Positions 12,397-23,985 of a stretch of 64,000 nt of DNA are shown here, in pieces (positions within the stretch are counted from its first letter, which is position 1; each line of letters starts with the position of its first letter). The position numbers and the translations under genes are program-made. The notes under the pieces are model-generated. The model was not told the DNA's origin. It saw only the letters and a list, made by a program, of their open reading frames with translations, and did no database searches. The DNA is from Tillus elongatus (taxonomy: Eukaryota; Arthropoda; Insecta; Coleoptera; Cleridae). The stretch lies in NCBI GenBank assembly GCA_964006375.1, contig OZ023267.1, positions 82,175,906-82,239,905 of the forward strand, given 5' to 3'.

Positions 12397-14121
12397 CCCA
12401 ACAAACACGTTTGTAACCGTTACATGGCATTGGAAGCTCAATAAAGTATCACCGTAACATTACACTGTTACATAAAAATAACACAAATGTACTTTGCAAA
12501 TGGAGCACATTTAGGTAACAAATGAAATATTGCATACCATCAAGTATTATAACATAAAAGCTATGTAATATTTTTATGTAACATACACATTATACAAATT
12601 TCATGGCGTTCTATAGTTTTAAAGCACACACTGATAACAACGTAATATTTTTATTTTACATTAAATCAGATAATTATCAAACCCAGCTAATGAAATATTA
12701 ATTAAGAAAACCTGTTAACTGAAATATGATTTAAACTTTAAACCTCGTCAATAATTTATTTTGTTATTATATTTATATAAATAAAATAAACGTAAAATAA
12801 GTGGAAATACAAATTAACACCTATGTTCCAGCCATTTGGCCGTTCTGTTCGGGCAAATGCGCAGAGCGAGAGCGAGTATCACCGTAACACCGTTGGCTCT
12901 TGATTCTTGATCTTACTGTTTGCTAATATATTATGAGGTTATGTTATGTTTGTTTTGATTGTGTTCGTGTTTGTGATTTATATTGCTCTCCTATTCCTCA
13001 TACAAAAGGTAACGTGAAAATGTTGTGGTAAGTATTGGATTTTATTTTTATCTATTTCTTGAAAGATTACAGTATTTAATATAAGGTTTAAGAATTTATG
13101 TTTTGTGCATGACTTTATCGACAAAAGCGACGACCGATTGTGAAGAACTACATTAATGTGGGTGTTGAATTCTTATTGATGTTTCATGTTAAAATGAATT
13201 ATATTGTACATTTTGAATCTATGATTGTGTTATCGTAGCATTTTATGACGGAATGAAAGTCAACCTATATGTTTCAATTGCTTCATACGTTTCTGATCAT
13301 TATTATCGAAAGGCTGGAAATGACTACACAACGAATTTAAACAAAGCTATTCACTATAACAAGTTCAGAATTGATTGCCGCTAGATCAACCCAAGAAATA
13401 TAATAAGGTCAGCAAGCTCAACGTTTTAAACATTGCCAAAGGTAATTAGTAGTACTTAGTTTTACATGATCGTCTGAGTCATCTGAACCTATTGATTAAA
13501 TTTCCAACTGTCGTTACCTACTAGCCGGTTTAAATTTACAGGAGCTGAGTTTTTGACCCAAGCAATGATGACTGGTTTTTTAAAGAATTACAAAAGCAAT
13601 TTTAATATGGATGGTACTACTCTAGTTACAGCTTAAAGTTGCAGCTTTATTTAATTAGACATAAAAACTTCAACTGATGTTTAGATTATTTTGAATTTCA
13701 AATTATTCATAACTTTGAGTTAAATGTGAACATTATAAACAATTTTAAAATTTAAATTATAAATATTTTAATACAATAAGAATGTATTATATTATATTGT
13801 TTTCTTACAAGTGTTTAATAAATTATGTTTTCAATAATTTTTTGTTTTGTTTTTCTAAACTATTATTGTGTGTGGTTATATATAAAAAGCTCTACTCCTA
13901 ACAACAAAATGTAACATGTAATGTTGATGAAATTGTCAATAAATATATCTGAGATATATGCCGAAGTATGTTACATAGATATGTCACGAGAGGAACTATA
14001 TGCATGACATTTCGTGTTACATGTAACTTACAAGTTCATAACAAGTTACATAAATGATACTTTTGTAAATAACAAAATATTATTTCAGTTATGTGAATGT
14101 TACATAACTGTGTTTGTTGGG
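12397..14121. mobile_element. TA-flanked non-autonomous DNA transposon, 1.7 kb
   Basis: The ends are CCCAACAAACACG and its inverse GTGTTTGTTGGG, and each is bordered by TA (12395-12396 and 14122-14123), matching Tc1/mariner-type target duplication. Both subterminal regions are rich in GTAAC/GTTAC motifs (for example GTAACCGTTACATGG and ATGTTACATAACTG). No transposase frame exists. A CpG-rich patch at about 12825-12900 and an exon-like frame at 12933-13027 sit in the middle. Confidence 0.75.
12933..13027 (+). other. Exon-like frame with splice donor inside the TA-flanked element
   Basis: An ATG at 12933 opens 31 codons rich in cysteine (MRLCYVCFDCVRVC...) that run into a consensus donor G|GTAAGT at 13028. 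It lies about 30 bp after a locally GC- and CpG-rich stretch (CGTTCTGTTCGGGC, GCGCAGAGCGAGAGCGAG) unlike the rest of the element. This arrangement resembles a captured promoter and first exon. No continuing exon was identified and chance is possible. Confidence 0.25.
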
Positions 14122-16422
14122 TACCTTCATAGTTGAAGCCTTAGATCAGGCGACTATTTGTAGTGATATTATTCCTATTTCCTTTGGCCCCTAGATCGAC
14201 GAGGCTAAGAAATTTGGCATAGAATTTTCTTATGTTGGACCTACTGGACCAATTGAGTTATTTATTGGGGCCGATATAGCAGGTCGTCTCTATACAGGAA
14301 TACAGGTTGAGCTACCTTGTGGTCTTGTTGGATTAGAAACGCATTTTGGATGAACTCTAATGGGAAAAATACCTTCTGATTACAGGAGATCCAGTGTGGC
14401 TAGAGCTACTTTAAACCTTCTTGTGAAAAATGCCACCATAAGTGACTTATGGGATCTGGATGCCCTAGGAATCAAACACCTATTCGAACAAAGGACCACA
14501 GAGGAGACAGCGGCTGCTGCTAAAGACATGTTTCTGCAGACTGTCAAGATTAATGAAGATGACAGATATGAAGTGCAACTTCCGTGGTTAGAGGGACATC
14601 CTCCCCTCCCATCTAATTACATCTTAGTTAAGAAGAGACTGGCCTCAACTATAAGTAAATTAAAGAAAAGGGGTCTTTGTGAAGCATATGGAAAAGTTTT
14701 TGAGGAGTGAAGACAGAAAGACATTATTTAAGATGTTGACCCCATGGAATCGAGTGAGGTGAGCAAAGGTAATTTTCTGCCACATATACCTGTTTTAAAG
14801 GAGAATAGTACCACCAAAATACGACCAGTGTATGATGCTTCTTCGCATGAAAAAGGTAGCCCATCCTTGAACGAGTATTTAGAAAGTGGACCGAATCTTA
14901 TAGAGCTAATTCCTTCATTGTTGCTGAGGTTCAGACTTTACAAGGTGGGAGTTATAGCTGATATACGCAAAGCATTCTTGCAGATAAGCCTAAACAAGCA
15001 TGATCGAAACTTTCTAAAGTTTATGTGGGCTGGCCCAGAAGGAAGAGAGATTGTACTACGACACAAAGTGTGGTGTTTGGTGTTAGAAGCAGCCCTTTTT
15101 TACTAGGTGCCACATTAGAACATCATTTAGTAAGATGTTTGGGAGAATGCAGTCAGGCCAAAGCCGGTTATTCCAGTGCAACAATAGAGACTCTAAAAAG
15201 AAGTTTTTATATAGACAATTGTGTAACAAGCGTACCTGATAAGGAGTCGGTATCAGTATTTATCAGAGAGGCAGTGGCTGCTCTAGGTGAAGGTCAGTTC
15301 GACCTTAGAGAATGGGGGCAAACTCAGGATTTTGATTCAAATATCACTGATGAGGCATGCCTTGTTCGTGGCCTGAAGTGGTGTCCCCAAAGAGGTGTCT
15401 TGATGATAAATTTAGACCCCCAAGAAGACTTGGGTTCAGGTAACTGAGTTGTTACTAAGAGATTAATATTGCCCATGGCACAGAGAGTTTTTGACCCTAT
15501 TGGTTTTACATGCCCTGCAGTCTTGGTGCCTAAGTTGCTGCTTCAGCGGCTGTGGGAGTCTAAAACCACATGGGATCAGCCAGTGGATAACGAGGCAGCT
15601 CATTACTTCCAGAATTGAGTAATGCTAGTAAAAATAGATATGCATGTGTTATATTCCTCAGAGCAGTTCAAGGTGAAAGAGTATTAGTGTCATTGTTGGC
15701 CGCTAAGGCCAAGATAACTATCCCTCGTCTTGAGTTGTTGGCTGCCACTATTGGTGCTAGACTATATATTCATGTTGCCGAAAATGTACATAAAAATATT
15801 GACAGCTATTTCTGGAGTGACTCTTCCACTGAGGATGAATTGGGAATATTTGTGTACAACAGAGTTGCAGAAATCCGTAAGTTAACTCAATTAGAAAAAT
15901 GCTATAATTTACCTGGAATCTATAACGCAGCCGATTTGCCTTCAAGAGGATGCTCCCCTAAACAACTGCTTGCTTCAAGATGGTGGGAGGGTCCGAAGTG
16001 GCTGTATGAAGATCCAGCTAGGTGACCATTTGTGAATGAGTGTTGTGATGAAAGCGAAATCAACTCTGAGCGTAAAAAGAAAATGTGACTTCTCTTCTAG
16101 ATTGTAACACTTCAGGTAGTTGGCATTTAGACTACTTTTCCAAATATTCCAAGACTGTACGTATGATTGCTTGGATTTTGCGCTATATATACAATTGCAG
16201 ACATCATCTCGAAAAGAAGAAAGGTGACCTATCTTGCAGGTGAATATCAATAGGCAGAAATTTTTCTTTTCAATGTGGTTCAGTCTGAAAGCTTTACTGG
16301 AGTAGAAGACAAAAGGATAATGGGTCTTACTCCTTTTATTGATGAACATGGTCTTATTCGCTTGAAATCAAGAGTGTCCAATAGAACTAATACCATTGAA
16401 TTTTCGCTTTCCTATAGTACTG
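14122..16422 (+). pseudogene. BEL pol: protease end, reverse transcriptase, RNase H, start of integrase
   Basis: After the TA-flanked insert the protease/linker continues (GPTGPIELFIGADIAG, near 14238). Reverse transcriptase runs from about 14380, with IRPVYDAS, the first catalytic aspartate in ADIRKAFLQI (about 14957) and the second active-site box FYIDN (about 15205) in another frame. DPIGF and LPKLLLQRLW-type tether sequence follows, then RNase H at 15615-16025 (IPRLELLAA, FWSDSS, NAADLPSRG, LLASRWWEGP), where about 20 residues appear deleted after the WSDSS motif. Stops lie at 14193, 14352, 14708, 15104 and elsewhere, with several frame changes. The integrase N-terminus begins at about 16300 and breaks at the LINE. 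Confidence 0.8.
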
Positions 16423-19400
16423 GGGTGTTGGGGTTGCGTTGAAGAGGTAGCACCTTTCATCGAAGACGGTCGCGCTCAGCGGCATAACCGGTGAGCGGTC
16501 GACAATGAATGGTCCTCACAGGGCACCCAATTCTCACTTATGGCTCATCGTGCCACACCTCGGGTAAACTGCATCGACCTGCAGGCTAAACTAAGTGAGG
16601 GTGACCAGATATGCTGAAAATCTGTTGCTGGGCAGCAGCAGCAACAGTACCATGTGGCGGTGCCGAAGATGTACTTCACACACAGCGTCATAAGGAAGTG
16701 GGAGGCGCCACTGTAGCAGTTCCAACGGCTTCCACACTGCGGTGCAGAAGGGAAACGGAAGTCCCACTACACTATCATTCCATTTATTCAACATGGCTGA
16801 AACAAATATAGACACGGCCCTCAGTCCGGGGCACCCCTTAAGAGGGGAGAGGGTGCCAAGAATCCCCCCGTCCGTGAAACCTAACAGAATACAAATATAT
16901 AGAAAAGAAACCAGAATTGCAACGTGGAATATACGTAGCCTGTGTATGGCAGGAAAACTCGCCAACGTAGATGCAGAAATGTGTAGATTGGGGGTCAAGA
17001 TCTTGGGGCTAAGCGAGGTACGATGGCCAGGCACTGGGAATCACAGGGCTAAAAATGGCGTTCTCTACTAGTCTGGTGGCGACGACCCCAAACACCAGTA
17101 TGGCATAGCTATACGCATCTCCTCTGAACTAGAAAAATCGGTAATTGATTTTATTCCACTCGGAGATCGAGACTCCTCACTACTCATACAGTCATGAACG
17201 TGATTCAAGCGTACGCTCCAACAGGGGACAAACCTGATGAGGCGGTTGAAGAATTCTACTCTGCTTTAGAAGGAGCTATGAAAACAACAAAACAAGGGGA
17301 GATGACAATTGTTCTTGGCGACTTTAACGCCAAAATCGGGAAGGGCGCTGATAACAGGGTCTGTGGAAATCATGGTCTGGGAACACGCAACACTAGAGGA
17401 GATCGTCTGGTGCAATTTTGTAGAGAGCACCGCCTCTCTGCTGCCAACACCTACTTCAAACAACATCCTAGACGTCTATACACGTGGAAATCCCCAGCAG
17501 ATCGTGATACCCACATAGTGAGAAATCAAATAGATTTCATCCTCATTAAGAGCCATTTAATGAAGTTTGTCAAATCAGCAACAACATACCCTGGCGCCAA
17601 CGTCAACAGCGACCACAATCCCGTAGTAATAAGTCTACAGCTTCGCTACTTCACTAGAGGCCAACGTCCAAATAAACCTAAGCGAGTCGATGTCAGAAGA
17701 CTTCTTGATCCCGAGATACGAGCCAGAGCAGCCGAAAGTCTCGAGGCACGTCTACAAACAACTAACTTTTGCAATGACGACGACGTAGAGCCTCGGTAGG
17801 CTGTCTTGAAGAAGACACTTTTGGACACCCAGGAGGATGACATTGGATATGCACAAGCCTTTAAAAAGCAACAGTGGATGACAGACGAAATTATCCAACT
17901 TATGAACGAGAGAAGGAAATACAAGGCCACAGACAATAACCGATACACGGAGCTGAACAGGGCGGTGAGATCGGAATGCCGAAAAGCAAGGGAAGGATGG
18001 CTAGCTGAAAAATGCAGTGAAATGGAAACACTAGAAAAAAATCACGACTCGTTTAATCTCCACAAGAAGGTCAAAGAATTCACAAACACACAACGCAGGT
18101 AGTTCCACGGTATTTTGAAGGACATAAACAACAAGATCTTAACAGGCGTTGAGGAAAATCTTAAAAGATGGAAGGAGTATGTTGAGGCCCTCTTCAATGA
18201 CACACGACCCCACCAATCACCTAGGGACTATGATGATATCAACTAACCGAGCCCTGCTATCACGGCAGAGGAAGTAAGACGCGTTATAAAACTCCAGAAA
18301 AATGACAAGGCTGTAGGACTAGACAATATTCACGCAGAAACCTTGATATTGCTCGTCAGTGCAGATGATGGAGGCCTAAAACTTCTTACATCGTTGTTCA
18401 ACTCAATATATGAAACTGGGAAAATACCAACGGACTGGCTGAGGTCGACGTTCATCGCTCTGCCAAAGAAACCGAACGCTTCTCAATGCGACAACCACCG
18501 AATGATAAGCCTGATGTCTCACGTCCTCAAGGTGTTTCTTCGCATCGTTCACACTCGCATATACGCCAGATGTGAGGGACAGGCTGGGCATATTCAGTTT
18601 GGATTTAAGAACGGAATGGGCACGCGCGAGGCTCTCTTCTCCCTCAACGTTCTCACACAGCGATGCAGAGACATGAATGTTGATATATACGCCTGGTTTA
18701 TTGACTACCGAAAAGCTTTCGACTGTGTCTCGCACCAGAAGCTCATTGAGATCCTAAAATACACAGGAGTCGATGCGGGAGATCTGAACATCATCACGCA
18801 GCTGTACTGGCATCAGACTGCGGAGATTAGGATAAAGGGCATAACAACCGAAGAAACAAAAATCAGAAGGGGTGTTAGACAAGGATATGTCCTGTCCCCT
18901 CTACTCTTTAACATATAATCGGAGGCGATGTTCCGGGAGGCACTGTAGAATGTGAAAGAGGGCGTTAAAATCAACGGCACCCATATTAATAATATACGAT
19001 TCGCCGACGATATGGTCGTGGTCGCCGACAGCCTACCACATCTCCAGAATATGATGGAACTCATCGTTGAACATAGCACACAGTATGGTTTACACATGAA
19101 CGTTGCCAAGACCAAGGTGGTTATGTTCTCCAGGGCACCAAGACGGACGATCCTTCAAATTAACATCCAGGTTGTGGAACAGATGCCGTCCGTTAAATAC
19201 CTTGGAGCCCTCGTCAACGAGAACAGTGACCCTAAAATGAAAATCAGATCAAGGATAGAACAGGCCAGAAGGACATTCATCTCCATGAAGAACCTCTTCA
19301 CCAGTAGAGCCCTAAACCTACAGCTCCGCAAACGTATATTGCGCTGTTATATCTTCCCAGTGCTACTCTATGGCTCCGAGAGCTGGACATTCTGCCAATC

Positions 19401-19769
19401 AATGGAGAGCCGTATTGACGCCTTTGAGATATACTTGTATCGCCGTATACTGCGTATATCCTGGGTAGACAGGATAACCAACAAGGAAGTGCTAAGGAGA
19501 ATAGGTTAAGGCAAATAACTGCTGACAACCATCAAAAAAGGAAAGCTCCAATACATCGGGCACATTATAAGCGGGGAGCGGTACGAGCTCCTCCGACTCC
19601 TCATCGAAGGAAAGATCGAGGGCAAACGATCTGTGGGCAGACGGCTGAACGATCTGCATCGATGGTTCGGACGGACATCTGTGGAGATTTTCAGAGGTGC
19701 GATATCACACACCATTATAGCCAGTTGGATCGCCAACCTTCGTAAGGAGACGGCGTCCTAAAAAGAAGA
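16423..19769 (+). mobile_element. RTE-type LINE inserted in BEL integrase
   Basis: A 3.35-kb insert is bounded by an exact 9-bp duplication ATAGTACTG (16414-16422 and 19770-19778), the signature of target-primed insertion. Length, a single endonuclease plus reverse transcriptase product, and the short A/G-rich 3' end (AAAAAGAAG) fit the RTE group. It begins with about 370 bp of GC-richer 5' UTR. It appears full-length but its coding frame is broken. Confidence 0.8.
16793..19761 (+). pseudogene. RTE LINE endonuclease-reverse transcriptase, broken
   Basis: Starts at ATG 16793. The AP-like endonuclease shows IATWNIRSL, LSEVRWPG, QAYAPTGD, GDFNAKIG and the terminal SDHNPV. The reverse transcriptase follows with FIDYRKAFDCVSH, GVRQGYVLSPLLFN and IRFADDMVV, whose two aspartates are preserved, and a long C-terminal tail (LYGSESWTF, LYRRILRISW, YIGHI) typical of RTE. 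Stops at 17069, 17797, 18100, 18244, 18916 and 19507 and frame changes before 17194 make it inactive. The natural stop is TAA at 19759. In a live copy the protein nicks target DNA and copies its own RNA there. Confidence 0.85.
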
Positions 19770-19778
19770 ATAGTACTG

Positions 19779-20987
19779 CCAGCTAAGCATCAACTTACTA
19801 AAAGTTTAATCGTAGATGTACATCTCAAGACATGTCATGTTGGTACCCAAGGTATTCTAAGTTTGCTTAGTGAAAGGTTCTGAATCGTCGGTGGCAGAAG
19901 AACTGTCAGATCTGTGATCTCAAAGTGTGTGACTTGTAAAAGGTACAATGGAAAACCTGTATACGTCCAACTACCACCGTTACCGCTGGACAGAGTGCGT
20001 AATGCCGTCGCGTTTGAAATAACTGGTGTTGATTTTGCGGGCCCTCTATATCTTCGAAATGGTGAACAATCGTGGATCTGCCTTTTTATATGTGCCGTGT
20101 TTCTGGCAGTTCATCTTGAACTAGTGACTTCTTTGTCTACATCTGCTTTTCTACAAGCCTTGCGTCGGTTCGTGTCACGCCACGGCAGGCCAAAGACAAT
20201 CTACAGTGACAATGGGTCAAATCTTTTGGGTGCTGAAAACTTGCTCTCATCATTGAGCTGGAATGCCATCACATGTGAAACTGCAATTCAACGCATACAG
20301 TGGCGATTTAACCCTCCTACAGCAGCTTGGTGCGAATGGTTTTTGGAACGTTTGATCGGTGTCCTGAAACTGTTGCTGCGTAAGGTATTGAGCCGTGCTA
20401 AACTTGGTTATGAAGAGTTATTGACTGTAATTTGTGATTGTGAATCTATAGTGAACTCTAGACCCCTTACATATGTGTCTGAGAATCCTCAAGATTTAAT
20501 AGCATTGACCCCATCCATGTTTCTTCATACTCAAGTGGAATGGGAACTTCCTGATTGTGATGCTATTGATGTTTCTTTAAATGCAAAGCTGCGAATAATT
20601 CAACAACTTCGAGAAGCGCTGCGGGCCAGATTTCGCAATGAATACCTTTGCCAACTAAAATTGTTGTGGCATAATACTGCTAACAAGACAATCGCAGTTG
20701 GAGACATAGTGCTTGTGGGCAATGAAAATAGTAAACGTCTTGACTGGCATGTAGGACGCATTGTGGAGGGCATGCCAGGTGCAGATGGGCTAGTGCGTTT
20801 GGTTCGTGTGGAAACTACTAGAGGACATTTGCTGAGACCTGTGCAGAAGCTGTACTCCTTGGAATGCTGCAGTGTTCCTGAGATTCTTGAAAAGGCAAAG
20901 GTCGAGTGTGGTAAAAAGGTAGCTGTAAAAGTGTATAATGTAGATTGTGTCGAGTCTGAATCAAACTCCCAGCAGACCAGTGATTGA
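19779..20987 (+). pseudogene. BEL integrase, largely intact
   Basis: Downstream of the LINE the pol frame resumes with the integrase zinc domain (HLKTCH ... CVTC), broken only by a TGA at 19881. From 19884 the frame is open to 20987. The catalytic core shows ITGVDFAGPLY (first D), TIYSDNGSN (second D) and CEWFLERLIG (E), followed by a BEL-type C-terminal domain with VGDIVLVGNE and GHLLRPVQKLY. The protein would join element DNA to the chromosome. Because the LINE and earlier stops separate it from gag and pol it is not expected to function here. Confidence 0.8.
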
Positions 20988-21101
20988 AGTGTTACCAGAA
21001 GTGGCCGTATCATCAAGGTCCCTAAACGTTTTTTTGTGAATTGTTTTGATGTAATTATGAGAAACATTTTATTTGCTTAAAATATTCCTCAGGTGGGAGG
21101 A

Positions 21102-21217
21102 TGTTAGAGACTAAGAATGTCAATTTCTTTATTTTGTCTATGGTTATTTTTTCGGGTGGCAGCATTTCCTTTCGATGTCATGTGTTGATTTTTCTAGACA
21201 ATAATAGTAATAATAAT
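21102..21217 (+). repeat. BEL 3' LTR, first 116 bp
   Basis: Starts TGTTAGAGACTAAG directly after the purine run GGTGGGAGGA. It matches 9763-9837 from TTTTTTCG onward. It stops where the hAT-like terminus CAGTGATGGG begins, and the rest of the LTR was not found in the window. Confidence 0.75.
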
Positions 21218-21599
21218 CAGTGATGGGAAAAACCTTTGACTATCTACCTACGGATAGACCAGGCATCTCCCAATGTGATGCCTTGTAATGTTTGAAACCA
21301 ACATTGAATAAAAATTTTGTTTACACGGTCCTCGACACCATAGGCGTATCGAGAATTAGGATTGAAATTTTCATAATTACGATTAAAATAATAAAATACA
21401 ATTTAAAAGATGTTTAACTACCTATACATTATTTAAGTATACTATTAACCAAAAAGTCTGGACGCAGCAAGTGCGTTATGGTAGTGAATTTTTAGAGAAA
21501 TGATTTCTCGAATAAAATGTTTGAAAGTCTCAATGTTGTAATGTTGTGATCTCGTTGCAAGCGATTTTTTCTATGCAAATTCAGTAAAAAGTGTTTTCA

Positions 21600-22436
21600 A
21601 CAAAAATTTAAGAAAAAAAAAAAGAAAAAACCTTCAATATCTTGCAGCTCTACCAGTTTTTCTAGAAATGACCACCTGATTTGTCTGCTGCCATGTTTTA
21701 TAGATCTACAACTTGCCGGATAATTTCTTATTAATTTCATCATGTGGCAAGCATCTAAGAAAATATATACATTTTCATGAGTTACAGGAGGTGGCAAATA
21801 AGCCTTTAAACCTTCTTGAATAAATGTATCTAAATTTGCTCCTAAACATTTAACCATGCTTATATTTGCAGCTGCTCCTTCAAAAGTTACGGAAGTAACG
21901 ACTATTCTTGCTTAATGGATAAAACTTAAAGCGCGATTTAATAGGCTTACTTTTTCTTCACGAGAAATGCCAGCTAGGAAGAAATAACCAACTGGAGCTT
22001 TCCAGTGGCCATTTAAAATAACTAATAAGAAAAGCAAAGCTTCTTTAGCCTCTGGAAGCTCGTTTGAATTATTCATATCCATGCTAATATCTACGTTACC
22101 ACAAAACTTTTTTCCTGTCCACTCCACTTGACGTCCTATGAACATCACGTCGATAACTAGGTTACAAAGTATTTTGCGACCTTTTTCAGCTGCTTCTCTT
22201 CTTTTTGAATCCAAAACCGCTAATGCTTCTTTGCAGAATCCAGGAACAATTTAGAAATTGTTCGAGGATGTGGCAAAGACTTCATAAATTTTTCTCGAAC
22301 GTAATTATAAGTTTTGTGTGTATAAAAATTTAGGATAATAGCAAACGACCTTACGTCTGGTGAATAGTTTCGTTGTGGACCTTTTAAAAGCTGTTTAATC
22401 AGGTTTATTTGTGTGGGTAAAGAGGCCTAAAATATT
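21600..22436 (-). pseudogene. P-element transposase, N-terminal half, broken (copy 1)
   Basis: On the minus strand, homology to P transposase starts at about 22436 and includes FCGNVDISMDMNNSNELPEA, ALLFLLVILNGHWK, GYFFLAGISREEK and CHMMKLIRNY. The part from 22214 to 21912 is open; a TAG at 21912-21914 region breaks it, and the frame resumes to about 21630 (LVELQDIEG) before the poly-T/A run. The downstream GTP-binding and C-terminal catalytic parts of P transposase are absent. The protein would normally bind and cut P termini; this version cannot. Confidence 0.75.
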
Positions 22437-23049
22437 ACAAGCAATTATATAAATTCAATAACACTCAAAAGTGAGACGTTCAGGGATGTTTCTGTATTTT
22501 CCGTAAAAGCAATACGACTTTTAAAATGCTCAATCAGCGATTTCTGGTAAAAAACTCTTAAGACGTCTTTTCTGGTGGCGAAATATATTTATTTTCCTCT
22601 TTTGTTTTTTATTACTCGTTTAGCAATAGACCATTTTTTTAAGATATTTTTGGAGTTCCTGATAAACTGGAAATATCTACAAAATAATGAAGTTTTTTCC
22701 TAAAAAATGGACGATATTTGGTAAGTTTTCAGTGAAGGGAGTATAATTTTTAAAAATGGTTTCTAGTATTTTTCCCTCAATTCTAAGTCCAGGCATATTA
22801 ACTTACTTTTGACCTGGTGTAATGTTAGCTTTTGGTGTCAATTCAGGAGGGCTGCGACGTGCCGCACCTGTGGAACATGATAGTTCCAAGGCAGTGAGAG
22901 TTGATGATAACGATGATTTATTTCTATTTTCTTCAAAACTATGACTGCAATTTTTATCTGGTAATTTGTTAATTTTAACAATAATAAAGGTTTACAAAAT
23001 AGGAAGCTAAAAAGAATTATTCACTTTATTTCCGCATGAGCAAGAGCAT

Positions 23050-23390
23050 TCATGCCAGAAGTAGAGGCACTAGAGAACATAAAACTGATGGACACGCTGC
23101 ATTTTTAATACCCTTCTTCCACTTGGGTAAATAATAAAAGTCTTTATCAAAATGCTGTGAATATAAATAAGAATATTCCGGCAGCGTATCCGATTTTATA
23201 TTTAAGGCAGCCCACCATGTTTCTCTCCTTTTTTTTTTAGTAGATGGAAACCTAAAAATAGTGCCAAACTGACGTACCGCAACTGAAAATCGCAAACAAT
23301 GTACTTACGCACGCAGAGACACCGTTGCCACATCCCCAGGTAATCTTCTGCAAGCAATATACTTTTTCATCATTTTGCAAAAACAAAACT
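23050..23390 (-). pseudogene. THAP DNA-binding domain remnant of P element copy 1
   Basis: The minus strand encodes FRFPSTKKKRRETWWAALN and SYLYSQHFDKDFYYLPKW, the middle and CxxH region of a THAP zinc finger, which in P elements binds the element ends. Here the third zinc ligand is tyrosine (YSQHF) where copy 2 has cysteine (CSQHF). A splice acceptor-like TTTTCAG lies just upstream of the open part. The N-terminal zinc ligands are not clear. Confidence 0.6.
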
Positions 23391-23985
23391 AAAAATATTT
23401 TTTTGCAAATCAAGGTAACACATAAAAATAAATTATCAGTATACTTGCATACTATTCACAGACAAATACAAACCACAACTGTGGATTAATACAAGTCTAG
23501 ATACTTCACATGCAGCAAAATAAAGATTTTAAATTGAGTTTTCTGGTTATATTTACATAAAGAAAGGAGAAACCAAGGAATATAACGTTATTAAATCTTT
23601 ACATTCATAAATAAGCCCTAATGTAAGTGTAATGTTTTAAGTAACAGAAAAGTAATAAATTTATCATTCTCAACTTGTCATCATATTCGGCGATTTAAGG
23701 ATGAATTATTACATAGCGGAAACGCTTGAGCCACCACCCAATCAGAGCAGAGGACCGACGTAAACATAGAGTCCCTTGAATTTTGGCTTCAAACAATTCG
23801 GCTGTGTGCCGAGTCTATTCTCTGATATATAGTCAAAGGGAAAAACTGTTATAATGCTTTAACAGGTCGCAACAGTTACTGTTATTTAGAAAAAAAAGTT
23901 AAATATAACAAGTTCACAATAACAGTATGAACTATGAATTGTTAAGAATTCCACGTAGACGTAGTAACAGTAGCTAAACCCGTCT

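Larger units (their letters stand above)
9763..21217 (+). mobile_element. BEL/Pao LTR retrotransposon, decayed and multiply interrupted
   Basis: Both ends share TGGCAGCATTT(G/C)CTTTCGATGTCAT and TTTTTCTAGACAATAATAGT (9772-9827 and 21156-21211), marking the two LTRs. Between them lie gag with a DUF1759-like region, zinc knuckles, an aspartic protease, reverse transcriptase, RNase H and integrase in BEL order. A primer-binding-like GTGACGACCGTGACAGG follows the 5' LTR near 10697 and a purine run GGTGGGAGGA precedes the 3' LTR. Nested insertions are at 9846-10515, 12397-14121, 16423-19769 and 21218 onward. The first ~45 bp of the 5' LTR are replaced by the hairpin-end repeat and most of the 3' LTR is missing. 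Confidence 0.85.
21234..23838 (-). mobile_element. P element, copy 1 (2605 bp)
   Basis: Terminal inverted repeats begin CTTTGACTAT at both ends and continue with an imperfect GAATAGAC-type match. The exact 8-bp target duplication GGAAAAAC lies at 21226-21233 and 23839-23846. Eight bp is the P-element hallmark. The element is oriented on the minus strand, with a THAP region near the right end and a transposase fragment in the middle. It is closely similar to copy 2 at 44788-47356 along its whole length, including the same loss of the transposase C-terminal half. Confidence 0.9.

Noticed and set aside
15200..15225. YIDN instead of YxDD in the BEL reverse transcriptase as a novel catalytic variant
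   Set aside because: The gene is a multiply broken pseudogene and similar boxes are known to me from other BEL elements, so no novelty is claimed.
21234..21470. Idea that the P element was a hAT or piggyBac element
   Set aside because: The 8-bp duplications fit hAT too, but the THAP domain and P transposase sequence are decisive; TTAA sites are absent.
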